64,000 nt of DNA from Lachnospiraceae bacterium (GTDB lineage: Bacteria > Bacillota > Clostridia > Lachnospirales > Lachnospiraceae). Shown here one piece after another: positions 52,423-62,071 of this stretch; position 1 is the stretch's first letter, and each line of letters opens with the position of its first letter. The translations under genes and the position numbers were made by a program. The notes under the pieces are model-generated. The model was not told the DNA's origin. It ran no database searches and was given only the letters and a program-made list of their open reading frames with translations. The DNA lies in the NCBI GenBank assembly GCA_017437065.1, contig JAFSBX010000029.1:31668-95667 (forward strand), written 5' to 3'.

Positions 52423-53619
52423 CTATTTTGCTTTTATCAGCACAACTTTCTCCATACTTTTTTCATTTTCCAAATCCTTACAGACTACCGTAATTTCCAC
52501 CCCTTTTCTGCTCTCAAAAACCGAAAAAGGCAACGCCATATGAAAGTCTCCGTCTGTTTCATAAAACTTCCCATCCTGAATAATAATCTTTTCCTTTTTT
52601 CGATTATACAAAATTAAAGGAAGTATCTCTTTTTCTTCTGCAAAATCCTTAGCATATACTGTTTCAGGCAGGAATCTGAAATGATTTTTTATTATATTCT
52701 TATCTCCCCAAAACCACACTCCACACAGCATAATCATTATTACAAACAGACCTCCGCCTTTTTTACAGGAAAGAAAAATATTTTTTGTTTCTTCTATCAT
52801 ATATTTTTTTGTATGCTTCATGATTTGTTTTGATATTTTTCGTCTTTCTGTATTTTTATTATAATTTACTAATTCTTCTAAAACCTTGTCCATAGTTTCA
52901 TAACGCTTTTCTCTTTCCTTTTCCATGCATTTTTCTACAATTGCCTCAAGTTTTTCAGAAACAAACGGATTCATTTCTCTTATTTTATATAATTGATAGG
53001 GCGGTCTGGAAGGATTTTTTCCGGTTAACATATGATACATTGTTGTCCCAAGTCCATAAATATCACTCTTTTCATCTACCATTCCGTCCGTTTCAAACTG
53101 CTCAGGGGCACAATATCCGTAAGTGCCTGTCTGTATTTTCTCATCCTGCATACTTATTTTAGTAAAAGCACTATCAAAATCAATTAATTTTATTTTATTT
53201 TTCTCATCAATAATTATATTTGCCGGCTTCAAATCTCTGTATATAATTTTATTTGAGAAATGATGAAGATACCGCATACACTCCCCTATCTGAATTGCTA
53301 TTTCCACCACACATTTTTCTTCAAGCATTTCCTCATTTTCCAACACAGAAAGCAAATTCGTACCTTCCATATATTCCATAACAATACTGATACCTTCTTC
53401 CTCCTTTATCACATCGTAAATAACAGGAATGGACAAATGCTTCAATTGCTTTAAAACTTCTGCCTCCTTCCATGCCCATTCTTCATTTCTTTTCACTTTT
53501 TTTATCGCAACATATCGTTTTAAATGTCTGTCAAATGCCTTATAAACGATTCCATTTGCCCCTGTTCCGATTACTTCCGTCTTAACATATCTTTCTCCCA
53601 ACACGTTTTCTTTACCCAT
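52423..53619 (-). CDS. Membrane Ser/Thr protein kinase (Hanks type)
   Basis: 398 aa from MGKENVLGE (GAGGAG upstream). Kinase motifs: GTGANGIVYKA (glycine loop), AIKKVK (Lys), YRDLKPANI (catalytic loop), IDFDS (DFD in place of DFG), GTYGYCAPEQF. Ends with a juxtamembrane part, one membrane helix (FVIMIMLCGVWFWG) and a short extracellular tail without PASTA repeats. 17 bases downstream of the phosphatase gene. PrkC-like in role but without the peptidoglycan sensor. Confidence 0.85.
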   Translation of the reverse strand: MGKENVLGERYVKTEVIGTGANGIVYKAFDRHLKRYVAIKKVKRNEEWAWKEAEVLKQLKHLSIPVIYDVIKEEEGISIVMEYMEGTNLLSVLENEEMLEEKCVVEIAIQIGECMRYLHHFSNKIIYRDLKPANIIIDEKNKIKLIDFDSAFTKISMQDEKIQTGTYGYCAPEQFETDGMVDEKSDIYGLGTTMYHMLTGKNPSRPPYQLYKIREMNPFVSEKLEAIVEKCMEKEREKRYETMDKVLEELVNYNKNTERRKISKQIMKHTKKYMIEETKNIFLSCKKGGGLFVIMIMLCGVWFWGDKNIIKNHFRFLPETVYAKDFAEEKEILPLILYNRKKEKIIIQDGKFYETDGDFHMALPFSVFESRKGVEITVVCKDLENEKSMEKVVLIKAK

Positions 53620-53636
53620 ACCAAACTCCTCTTCTT

Positions 53637-54332
53637 TCACTCCACACAAACACAAATTGCAGAAGCATTATCCTGCATTCTTCGTTTTTTTATCTGTTCC
53701 CCTGCTTCCTTCATTCTCTTTTGCAATAGTTTTTCTTCTCCTCGAAAAGGACATGCTATAACAAAAATTTCTTCCGATGAAAGTTTTTTATAAAATCCAT
53801 CCGTACATAAAAGAAATCCTGTCTTCCCCTTAATCCTGCCTGTCTTCCAATGTGGTATCTGCCACTTTCCTGCACCAATGCACCTATGTAAAACCTTGCC
53901 GTTTCCATCATCTGTAGTCAATACAGTGATCTTCCTTTTCACTTTGTACGCCCTACTGTCTCCAACATGAATCATATAATACTTCTTTCCGCTGACAATC
54001 AGCATTGTAATTGTTGTCCCAAGCCGTATTTTCTTTTTCTTTCCATATTCCTTTAACTTTTCATCGATTTCATAGAGCATTTTTAATATGGACTTGTATA
54101 TCTTCCTGCTACTTTTGTGTTTTTGTGCCATCGGAATATATTCTTTATAAAACCACACAATAAGCATTTCTGCCGCATATCCGCTTGCTGTCTCACCTTC
54201 TTTCAGTCCACCTATGCCATCAAGCACTGCCGCTAACGTTATCATTCCTACACGGGTTTCTACCTGCTGTAAAACAAGCGAATCTTCATTTGTTTCACAT
54301 TCACCCTGTTCCCATAAATATGCTGTTTTCAT
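53637..54332 (-). CDS. PP2C-family Ser/Thr phosphatase
   Basis: 231 aa. LDGIGG, RLGTTITML, VGDSRAY, LLCTDGFYKKL and DNASAICV mark the metal-binding and catalytic PP2C motifs. Counterpart of the kinase downstream, as in stp-prkC pairs. GGAG upstream. Confidence 0.88.
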   Translation of the reverse strand: MKTAYLWEQGECETNEDSLVLQQVETRVGMITLAAVLDGIGGLKEGETASGYAAEMLIVWFYKEYIPMAQKHKSSRKIYKSILKMLYEIDEKLKEYGKKKKIRLGTTITMLIVSGKKYYMIHVGDSRAYKVKRKITVLTTDDGNGKVLHRCIGAGKWQIPHWKTGRIKGKTGFLLCTDGFYKKLSSEEIFVIACPFRGEEKLLQKRMKEAGEQIKKRRMQDNASAICVCVE

Positions 54333-54569
54333 TTTTTCTCCGTTTGTTGAATTTAAATTTGAATTTTGTTTGAATATTTGAATAACTTAGAATTATTTAC
54401 AAAAAGATATTTCTATTTGCCACTAAGAATAATTATTTCTTTCACTCTACTACAATTTATAATTTAACGCAAGTGCTTATTTTTACTAATTTTTATATTA
54501 ACTTTTCTCCGAATGGAAAAAGAGCCTGCAAACAAGCTGTCTCCGCTTATTTACAAGCTTTTTCCCTGT

Positions 54570-55637
54570 TTATCTTCCAAACAACCGCATGATATCATTG
54601 TACATTACAAGTACCATCAAAATCATAAATACTACAAGCCCGATAAAATGTACCATACCTTCTTTTTCCGGCGGTACCGGCTTGCCCCTGATAACTTCCA
54701 CAAACAAAAATACCAGACGTCCACCGTCTAATGCCGGTAGCGGAAGTAAATTTAAGACTCCTAAGTTTACAGACAACAAAATGGCAATGTTCATCATGGA
54801 AAGAACCACGCTGGAAACTCCGTAATCCTTTGTCTCCTCATAGGTCTCTCCTACAATCTGCGCAATTCCCACAGGCCCTGAAACATCATCCTTGCTCACA
54901 TTTCCCTGCAACATCATACCAAGACTCTTAAATGTGGCGCGCATCCAATACTGCACTTCATAAGCACTGTACTTGATTAACCCAAAACCTGAATGCTTTT
55001 TATATTCGCCCGCACCATAAATCCCCATATAATAGCGTCCTGCTGCCTCATCATAAATAGGATTTAACGTTGTTTCATATTCCTGGCCGTTCCGCTCATA
55101 TACAATTTCCATACTTTCTCCCTGATTCACCATGGAAATTAAGGAAATTTCTCTGTAAAGATGGATATTTTCCCCATCAATTTCTTTAATAATGTCTCCG
55201 CTTTGTAAGCCTGCCGCTTCTGCTGCACCGCCCTCTGTCACTTCATTCAGTACCGGTAAATCACTTCCACAATACCCTACTACAATCAGTGAAAATAAAA
55301 ATGCCAGTATAAAGTTAAATAACGGACCTGCAACCACACTGGAAATTCTTGCCCATACGTTTGCCGCAAGAAAAGACCCTGCATCCGGCTGTTCGCCTTT
55401 TTCCATATTCAGACCGTCTTCCCCATCAAACATACATGCTCCGCCAAAAGGTAAAAGCTTAAGTGAATACTTTGTTTCCCCCTTTTGAAAACCACAGATG
55501 GTTGGTCCCATACCTACGGAAAATTCCAACACTCGTATACCATTTGCTTTTGCAAGAATAAAATGTCCAAATTCATGGGCAATTACAATCGTACTAAAAA
55601 TAATAACAAATAAAAGAATACTAATAAAGCCTGTCAC
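54570..55637 (-). CDS. rseP: RIP metalloprotease RseP (site-2 protease)
   Basis: 355 aa. HEFGH zinc site in the first membrane helix, one PDZ domain (SGDIIKEIDGENI) and the NLLPLPALDGGRL zinc ligand. M50B intramembrane protease, which cuts anti-sigma factors and leftover signal peptides. GTG start overlaps the dxr stop by one base (TAGTG). Confidence 0.95.
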   Translation of the reverse strand: MTGFISILLFVIIFSTIVIAHEFGHFILAKANGIRVLEFSVGMGPTICGFQKGETKYSLKLLPFGGACMFDGEDGLNMEKGEQPDAGSFLAANVWARISSVVAGPLFNFILAFLFSLIVVGYCGSDLPVLNEVTEGGAAEAAGLQSGDIIKEIDGENIHLYREISLISMVNQGESMEIVYERNGQEYETTLNPIYDEAAGRYYMGIYGAGEYKKHSGFGLIKYSAYEVQYWMRATFKSLGMMLQGNVSKDDVSGPVGIAQIVGETYEETKDYGVSSVVLSMMNIAILLSVNLGVLNLLPLPALDGGRLVFLFVEVIRGKPVPPEKEGMVHFIGLVVFMILMVLVMYNDIMRLFGR

Positions 55638-56788
55638 TACAATTCCATCCTCTGCATAATATAGTCATAAGTTTCTGTCTCAGCCAAAAGAATCTGCTCC
55701 ACATTCGGATTTTCTATTACTTTATGGTGTTCCATAGACATTTCAATAATTTCCGGTATTTGTAAATACTTAATTTTCTTATCTAAAAACAACGCTACCG
55801 CTTTTTCATTTGCAGCATTATAAACTGTCGGCATACTGCCGCCACATTCGGACGCCTGAAATGCCAGCTTTAATCCCGTAAAAGTATCCATATCCGGTTT
55901 TTCAAAAGTCATCTGTGCAAGTTCGTAGAAATCCAGTTTCTTCCCATCCATCGGTCTTCTGTCAGGATAGAAAAGTGCATACTGTATCGGCAGTTTCATG
56001 TCCGGCGTTCCAAGCTGTGCCATCACCGCACCATCTGCATATTCCACCATGGAATGAATAATACTCTGCGGATGCACTACTACCTGTATTCTATCCAAAT
56101 CCATTCCGAAAAGCCACTTTGCTTCAATTACTTCCAAGCCCTTATTTACAAGTGTGGAAGAATCAATTGTAATTTTTCTTCCCATAGACCAGTTCGGATG
56201 CTTCAATGCGTCTTCTACCGTCATGGTTTCCAGTTCTTTTCTGGACTTTCCACGGAATGGTCCGCCGGACGCCGTCAGCAGAATTTTACTTATCTGCTTT
56301 TTATTTTCTCCGTTCATAGACTGGAATATCGCACTATGCTCACTGTCTACCGGCAAAATCGGCACACCCATTTTTTCTGCAAGTGGCATAATAATATGTC
56401 CTGCTGTTACCAAGGTTTCCTTATTTGCAAGTGCAATGGTTTTTCCGCTTTCAATTGCTGCTATGGTAGGTCGTATTCCAATCATTCCCACAATGGCGGT
56501 TAATACCACATCCACTTCCGGTAACGTGGAAATATCCAGCAGTCCTTCCATTCCCGCACTGATTTCCACATCCAGATCCGCCGTTCTTTCCTTTAGTTCT
56601 TTTGCAGCCTGCTCATTCCACATAACTGCCTTTTTCGGTCGAAATTCCCGAATTTGTTTTTCCATCAAATCTACATTTGTTCCTGCCGCAAGAGCTGTTA
56701 CTTTCAAATCTTCACTATATGCTCTTACTACTTCCAGTGTCTGTGTTCCTATGGAACCGGTAGAACCAAGTATCGTTAACCGTTTCAT
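55637..56788 (-). CDS. dxr: 1-deoxy-D-xylulose 5-phosphate reductoisomerase
   Basis: 383 aa from MKRLTILGS with GGGAG upstream; an ATG 12 bases earlier is less likely. NADPH-binding GSTGSIG, catalytic LPVDSEHSAIFQ and ASGGPFRG, ANEKAV. First committed step of MEP isoprenoid synthesis. Upstream of rseP, its usual neighbour. Confidence 0.97.
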   Translation of the reverse strand: MKRLTILGSTGSIGTQTLEVVRAYSEDLKVTALAAGTNVDLMEKQIREFRPKKAVMWNEQAAKELKERTADLDVEISAGMEGLLDISTLPEVDVVLTAIVGMIGIRPTIAAIESGKTIALANKETLVTAGHIIMPLAEKMGVPILPVDSEHSAIFQSMNGENKKQISKILLTASGGPFRGKSRKELETMTVEDALKHPNWSMGRKITIDSSTLVNKGLEVIEAKWLFGMDLDRIQVVVHPQSIIHSMVEYADGAVMAQLGTPDMKLPIQYALFYPDRRPMDGKKLDFYELAQMTFEKPDMDTFTGLKLAFQASECGGSMPTVYNAANEKAVALFLDKKIKYLQIPEIIEMSMEHHKVIENPNVEQILLAETETYDYIMQRMEL

Positions 56789-56866
56789 CTTCGCTCCCAT
56801 CTGCCTGCTCTGACAGGCTCTCCAATCAAGGTATATATTTTCCCTGCTTTCTCTTTGTACGCTATT

Positions 56867-57733
56867 TTACAACAATACGAGTGCTAAAAAATAAATAATC
56901 GGTGCAGTAAAAATAACACTGTCAAATCGGTCCATGATACCGCCATGTCCCGGAATCAATTTACCATAATCTTTGATTTCATTATCCCGTTTAATACCGG
57001 ATGCCGCCAAATCTCCTACTTGGGAAATAACAGCACCAACACCGCCAATCACTGCAAAACTAAGTGCCACATTCATATCGGGCATTACTTTTTCTACTAC
57101 AAAATATCCATAAATCGCTCCAAGCGCCGCCGCACCAACAACACCACCGATTGCTCCCTCGATAGATTTCTTCGGGCTTAGAATTGGTGCAAGTTTATGC
57201 TTTCCAATCAACATTCCTACACAGTACGCACATGTGTCGCATCCCCATGCACTGATAAAAATCATCCATACAATATAATTTCCTAACTCCAATGACCTTG
57301 TCAGATAAATAAAAGAAAGCATTACCGGTGCATACACAAAGGAAAAAACGGCTGCCATAATCTGATTTGCCTTGAATTTCGGGAAAGAAAATACATACAC
57401 AAACATAAATGTCATCAATGCCAGCAGTACCATGAAAATTACATAAACATAATATTCCTGTATTTCCACTCCGCCACGATAAACTAACGCATAATAAGCC
57501 GTAGTCACAAACATCCCTGCTACTTCCAAAGCATTCCAGCTCTTTCCTTCACTATGAATGCCTCCGGCTTTTGAAAGCTCCCTGAACGCAATCAAAGCTA
57601 ATGCGAATACGACTGCCCAAAGAACGGGACCTCCTGTTATTATTGTAACCAATGCGATAATAACTAAAACAATCCCACTGAGTAATCTTGTTTTAAACAT
57701 ATGAATAACCATGCCTTTCTCATAACCTGTCAT
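56867..57733 (-). CDS. cdsA: Phosphatidate cytidylyltransferase
   Basis: 288 aa (start MTGYEKG with AAGG; a later ATG at 57700 is possible). Multi-pass membrane protein with the CDP-DAG synthase signature: SAWGCDTCAYCVGMLIG and KSIEGAIGG, then KDYGKLIPGHGGIMDRFDS. Makes CDP-diacylglycerol for phospholipids. Follows uppS. Confidence 0.96.
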   Translation of the reverse strand: MTGYEKGMVIHMFKTRLLSGIVLVIIALVTIITGGPVLWAVVFALALIAFRELSKAGGIHSEGKSWNALEVAGMFVTTAYYALVYRGGVEIQEYYVYVIFMVLLALMTFMFVYVFSFPKFKANQIMAAVFSFVYAPVMLSFIYLTRSLELGNYIVWMIFISAWGCDTCAYCVGMLIGKHKLAPILSPKKSIEGAIGGVVGAAALGAIYGYFVVEKVMPDMNVALSFAVIGGVGAVISQVGDLAASGIKRDNEIKDYGKLIPGHGGIMDRFDSVIFTAPIIYFLALVLL

Positions 57734-57792
57734 TTTAAGCCTTCATGCTTAAATTTATAGCGAAAAATTTATTTCCACACTGACCTATGTTA

Positions 57793-58500
57793 TTACTCTT
57801 CTGTAATCAAACCATATCTTCTGTCTCTATGATTATATGCATCTACAGCTTTTTCTAATTCTTCTTTTGAAAAATCCGGCCATGCTACCGGTGTAAAATA
57901 AAACTCTGTATAAGCTAACTGCCACAACAGGAAATTAGAAATTCTCTGCTCATTACATGTACGAATAAGTAAATCCGGCTCCGGAATTCCTTTCGTATCC
58001 AACGTATCTGAAATCAATTCCTCCGTAATGTCTTCTGCATTCATTTTTCCGGCTTTTACGTCTGTTGCCAGCTTTTTCACCGCACGAACAAGTTCATCCC
58101 TGCCACCATAATTTAGTGCTATCTGAAAATGCAGTCCTGTATTACTCTCTGTTGCTTTCTCCAACTCGTCAATACGGTTTCGTATGTCCTCATCCAGTCT
58201 TGTCTTATCACCAATAACTCTGACACACATATTATTCTTTGCCGCAGTTTTCAGACAGGTTTTCATATAATTTCTAAGCAGCTTCATCAAAGCATCTACT
58301 TCATCCTGGGGACGATTCCAGTTTTCTGTCGAAAAAGCATATACTGTAAGGTACTGTATTCCCATTTTATAGGCTTCTTCACATATTACTTCTACCGTTT
58401 TCGCTCCCTGTACATGACCATAATTTCTAGGCATTCCTTTTGCTTTTGCCCATCTTCCGTTGCCATCCAGAATAATTGCTACATGATTCGGAATATTCAT
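57793..58500 (-). CDS. uppS: Undecaprenyl diphosphate synthase
   Basis: 235 aa from MNIPNHVAI with GGAGGT. Cis-prenyltransferase signatures: ILDGNGRWAKAKGMPR (active Asp), FSTENW, NYGGRDELVRA, PEPDLLIRTCNEQRISNF. Makes the lipid carrier for peptidoglycan. Confidence 0.97.
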   Translation of the reverse strand: MNIPNHVAIILDGNGRWAKAKGMPRNYGHVQGAKTVEVICEEAYKMGIQYLTVYAFSTENWNRPQDEVDALMKLLRNYMKTCLKTAAKNNMCVRVIGDKTRLDEDIRNRIDELEKATESNTGLHFQIALNYGGRDELVRAVKKLATDVKAGKMNAEDITEELISDTLDTKGIPEPDLLIRTCNEQRISNFLLWQLAYTEFYFTPVAWPDFSKEELEKAVDAYNHRDRRYGLITEE

Positions 58501-58612
58501 CGTTAACCTCCATTTATCCGTTACCATATTCTACCTGTATACGTATATACAACGAAAGAGGCAAGCCGTTTCCTTGTTGTTACACGCCTGCCCCTCTATT
58601 ATTTTTATTGCA

Positions 58613-59164
58613 TTAAACAGTAAGAATTTCCTTTGATTTTTCTTCTACTAAAACATCAATATCTTTTACAAACTTATCTGTAAGCTTCTGTAATTTATCT
58701 TCTAACTGCTTAATTTCATCTTCTGAAACTTCTTCTTTTGCCAGCTTCTTGAATGTATCGTTACCGTCACGTCTGATATTACGAACAGCAACCTTACCAT
58801 CTTCGCCTTTTTTCTTTACGTCTTTCACAAGTTCTTTACGACGTTCCTCTGTAAGTTCAGGGAATACAAGACGAATCACACTTCCGTCGTTAGAAGGTGT
58901 AATTCCTATATCTGATGCCATAATTGCTTTCTCGATTTCACGGATCAGGCTCTTTTCCCAAGGTGCAATCTGAATCATTCTTGCTTCCGGAACACTGATA
59001 TTACCTACCTGCTGAATTGGTGTAGGTGTTCCATAATAATCTACTTTAATTTTATCAAGTACATGCGGATTTGCACGTCCTGCACGGATGGTAGCAAAAT
59101 CTGCTGCCAAATGATCGTATGCTTTTGTCATTCTTTCTTCAAACTGCTGTAATCTCTCGTCCAT
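58613..59164 (-). CDS. frr: Ribosome recycling factor
   Basis: 183 aa from MDERLQQFE (AAAGGAG upstream). Typical size and sequence: TIRAGRANPHVLDKI, YYGTPTPIQQVGNISVPEAR, PELTEERRKELV. Splits post-termination ribosomes. Confidence 0.97.
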   Translation of the reverse strand: MDERLQQFEERMTKAYDHLAADFATIRAGRANPHVLDKIKVDYYGTPTPIQQVGNISVPEARMIQIAPWEKSLIREIEKAIMASDIGITPSNDGSVIRLVFPELTEERRKELVKDVKKKGEDGKVAVRNIRRDGNDTFKKLAKEEVSEDEIKQLEDKLQKLTDKFVKDIDVLVEEKSKEILTV

Positions 59165-59208
59165 CTTATAAGTAACTCCTTTCAAATTCGGGGATTATGT
59201 TTTATATT

Positions 59209-59904
59209 TTAAACGGTAACCTTTGTACCTTTAAAATTTCCTTGTACAGTGTTTACAATGCTGTTTTCTTCATTCAGACCGAACACCCACATAGGCATCT
59301 TGTTGTCTCTTGCCAGAATGGAAGCGGTCATGTCTACTACCTGCAGATTTTTAGCAACTACCTCATCAATGGAAATTTCATCAAATTTCACTGCATTCGG
59401 GTTCTCCTTTGGATCGGAATCATACACACCGTCAATTGCTTTGGCAAGTAAGATAACCTCTGCCTCTACTTCTACAGCTCTCAGTACAACACCTGTATCT
59501 GTTGAGAAATACGGATGTCCCGTACCACCTGCAAAAAATACAACCTGTCCTTTTTCAAAATATTTATTTGCTCTGTCTTTTGAAAAAAGCTTTGTAAAAG
59601 AACCACATTCAAATGGTGTAAGAATGTTGGTCATCATTCCTACGGAACGGAAAATTTCTGATACATAAATACAGTTCATAATCGTTGCAAGCATACCTAT
59701 CTGGTCTGCCTTTGTACGATCGATGTTTTCACTGGAACGTCCACGCCAGAAATTACCGCCACCGATAACAATACCAACCTGAATTCCATCGTCCACAAGC
59801 TGTTTTACCTGCTTTGCCACTCCAACAACCGTTGCTTCATCAAATCCTGTTTTCTTTTCTCCGGCTAATGCCTCACCGCTTAATTTAAGTAAAATTCTTT
59901 TCAT
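59209..59904 (-). CDS. pyrH: UMP kinase
   Basis: 231 aa. KLSGEALAGEK, GGGNFWRG, ATIMNC, GTGHPYFSTDT. Hexameric bacterial UMP kinase, converts UMP to UDP. Next to frr, as usual. Confidence 0.97.
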   Translation of the reverse strand: MKRILLKLSGEALAGEKKTGFDEATVVGVAKQVKQLVDDGIQVGIVIGGGNFWRGRSSENIDRTKADQIGMLATIMNCIYVSEIFRSVGMMTNILTPFECGSFTKLFSKDRANKYFEKGQVVFFAGGTGHPYFSTDTGVVLRAVEVEAEVILLAKAIDGVYDSDPKENPNAVKFDEISIDEVVAKNLQVVDMTASILARDNKMPMWVFGLNEENSIVNTVQGNFKGTKVTV

Positions 59905-59909
59905 TTTGC

Positions 59910-60062
59910 TTACTTCTCCTCTACTACTTCTATAGCTTCTGCTAAAGAATCAATTTTGTTTACAACTTCCCTGATTTCTTTATCGGTCAACTCGCCATCT
60001 GTTTTTGCAGCCTTCAGACATTCTTCTGCATCCGTCAATGTCTCTTTTACTTCTTCCTTCAA
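59910..60062 (-). CDS. Small acidic protein of unknown function
   Basis: 50 aa, TTG start with GGAGGG six bases upstream, EVKETLTDAEECLKAAKTDG then TDKEIREVVNKIDSLAEAIE. Ends 5 bases before pyrH, so it probably shares its transcript. Acidic helical peptide; no family known. Confidence 0.65.
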   Translation of the reverse strand: MKEEVKETLTDAEECLKAAKTDGELTDKEIREVVNKIDSLAEAIEVVEEK

Positions 60063-60077
60063 CTCAGTCCCTCCATT

Positions 60078-61082
60078 CTAATTAATCCTTTGATGAACCG
60101 GAACCGTATCTTCAGTTATCGGTACAATCTGTGTATCCTCAAGCGCACTTATCTTTTCTATAATTTGTGGTAAAGCTTCCACTGTCGAACTTCTTTCTTT
60201 GGAATCGTGCAATAATATGAATGCATTATTATAATAATCCATATTTTGGGTACAATTGTCAACAATTTGTTCTGCACTCAGCATAGGAGTCGCGGAATCC
60301 CTCGAAGTAACATTCCAGTCAAAATATGCAATCCCCTGCGAATCCAGATAATCAATCATTCCTTGTATATCTGTCAGACTTGAAGCACTGTTACTTCCTC
60401 CCGGAAAACGATAAACTTTGCTTTCCACCCCTGTTATATCATACAAAAAATCCTGCAGTTTCTCAAAATCTTCTATAAAACTCTCTGTGGATGCATATAT
60501 TTCATCGTATCTGTGACTATAAGAGTGCATTCCCAGTGTATGCCCTTCTTCCACAATCCGCTGATACAATTCCGTATACTCCGGCTCATCCTTCCCTATT
60601 ACAAAAAAAGTTGCCTTTACATCATACTCTTTCAATATATCAAGAATCCGGTTCGTATAAGAACTTGGACCATCATCGAAAGTCAAATACACATTTCTCA
60701 TTTTTTCAGACGTCTCTGTTATTTCCTTCGAAATAGTTTCCGTTTCCTCTGTTATATCTGTTTCTTCTGTCTCTGTGAGTACACTACTTTCTATCTCAAA
60801 ATCCTGATACTCCTTTAGTGTAGTCTGTTCCTCTTCCAGTCTTTGGTACAAATCCGAAACTGTCTGTTTTTCTTCCTGCAACTGAGTGGAAACTGACTCC
60901 ATCTGCTCCTTCATTTCTACTATTTCCCTCTCCAGCTTTGTTGTTCTAATAAATAAAACAATACTTAACACAGCCGGTACTAAAAAAACAGCAGTCATAA
61001 TTATACTAAAAATCTTTTCAAGTCTTTTTACACGTCTTCTCTGGTTTCTTCGCCGTACTGCCGAAGTACGCGTATCTGCCAT
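60078..61082 (-). CDS. Membrane-anchored polysaccharide deacetylase
   Basis: 334 aa. N-terminal basic part and one membrane helix (IFSIIMTAVFLVPAVLSIVL), a coiled coil, then a NodB homology domain: YLTFDDGPSSYTNRILDIL (metal Asp), ATFFVIG, LGMHSYSHRYDEI (HxxxH), FPGGSNSAS, FILLHDS. Probably deacetylates peptidoglycan or other wall glycan outside the cell. Confidence 0.92.
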   Translation of the reverse strand: MADTRTSAVRRRNQRRRVKRLEKIFSIIMTAVFLVPAVLSIVLFIRTTKLEREIVEMKEQMESVSTQLQEEKQTVSDLYQRLEEEQTTLKEYQDFEIESSVLTETEETDITEETETISKEITETSEKMRNVYLTFDDGPSSYTNRILDILKEYDVKATFFVIGKDEPEYTELYQRIVEEGHTLGMHSYSHRYDEIYASTESFIEDFEKLQDFLYDITGVESKVYRFPGGSNSASSLTDIQGMIDYLDSQGIAYFDWNVTSRDSATPMLSAEQIVDNCTQNMDYYNNAFILLHDSKERSSTVEALPQIIEKISALEDTQIVPITEDTVPVHQRIN

Positions 61083-61201
61083 TCTACACAGCTCCTTTTC
61101 CTTGGCTACAAATTTCTAATACATTGTATCACAAATCATTCCGACAGAAAAGAATATTTTTTTAGAGCTATAACCTCCAAAATTCCCTGCTCCTGTATTA
61201 T

Positions 61202-62044
61202 CTACAATTCAAGACGTCCGGCTGCTTCTTCCCATATATTTTCAGGTATTTTATCCGTACTCATTCCACCGCTTAATTTCACAACAAGTTTAATACATTC
61301 ATAAAAAAAATTCACACCGGTAAGCAATGTTTTCTTTACACTCCTGACCTGTACTTTTCCATATTCTTCTATTCCGCTTTCCTCAAACTCCTTAAGAAAC
61401 CCTTCCACATCATATGGAATGCTAATCAGTTCCTCCCGATATTCCTTCTTATCTGCATGTACTATGGCAAATTGTGCTCTCCTGCCTACTCCGTCTATGG
61501 CAAGTCCCAGCGAACCCGGATTTAAATATGTACCTTTTTGCGTTCTTCTGATTTCCTGCTTATGGGAATGTCCTCCAAACAAATAGGGGGTTCCCGCCTG
61601 TTTTAATGCTTCCTCCAATAATTGCGGACATTCTCCCAAATTACCTCTGACATCTTCCGGTATGCCATGACAAATAGTTGTTCCGGGAATTCCGACAATT
61701 TCAGGTCTGTACACATTTTTACATTGACTAAAAAAAGTAATGTCTTCGTTTTTTAAATGTTCTGCCGTATAAAGAAGTGTTCCTGTTCCTGAAGAAGGTT
61801 TCCAGCCTTTATTTTTCTTCTCATTCTCCAGAATATATTCTTCCCTATTCCCTCTGATACAACAACATTGTTGATTTTTTAAAGTATCATAAAACATTGC
61901 AAGCAGCTTTTCAGGGTATGGTCCGTCTGTAATATAGTCTCCCAGAAAAAAAATCCTGTCCACCGGATGTTTATCCAAATATTCCATACACGCTTCATAC
62001 GCCTTATAATTACCATGAATATCACTAATAACTGCTATTTTCAT
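61202..62044 (-). CDS. Calcineurin-like metallophosphoesterase
   Basis: 280 aa from MKIAVISDIHGN (GGGAG upstream). DIHGNYKAYEA, FLGDYITDGPYP, RGNREEY, CHGIPEDVRG, GGHSHKQE form the dimetal phosphoesterase site. YfcE/MJ0936-like, with a C-terminal extension of about 70 aa. Substrate unknown. Confidence 0.88.
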   Translation of the reverse strand: MKIAVISDIHGNYKAYEACMEYLDKHPVDRIFFLGDYITDGPYPEKLLAMFYDTLKNQQCCCIRGNREEYILENEKKNKGWKPSSGTGTLLYTAEHLKNEDITFFSQCKNVYRPEIVGIPGTTICHGIPEDVRGNLGECPQLLEEALKQAGTPYLFGGHSHKQEIRRTQKGTYLNPGSLGLAIDGVGRRAQFAIVHADKKEYREELISIPYDVEGFLKEFEESGIEEYGKVQVRSVKKTLLTGVNFFYECIKLVVKLSGGMSTDKIPENIWEEAAGRLEL

Positions 62045-62071
62045 CTTTTCTCCCATAAGTTTACTCTTTCC

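Noticed and set aside
56154-56813. 219-codon open frame on the + strand
   Set aside because: It is the shadow of dxr, has no ribosome-binding site and a low-complexity sequence.
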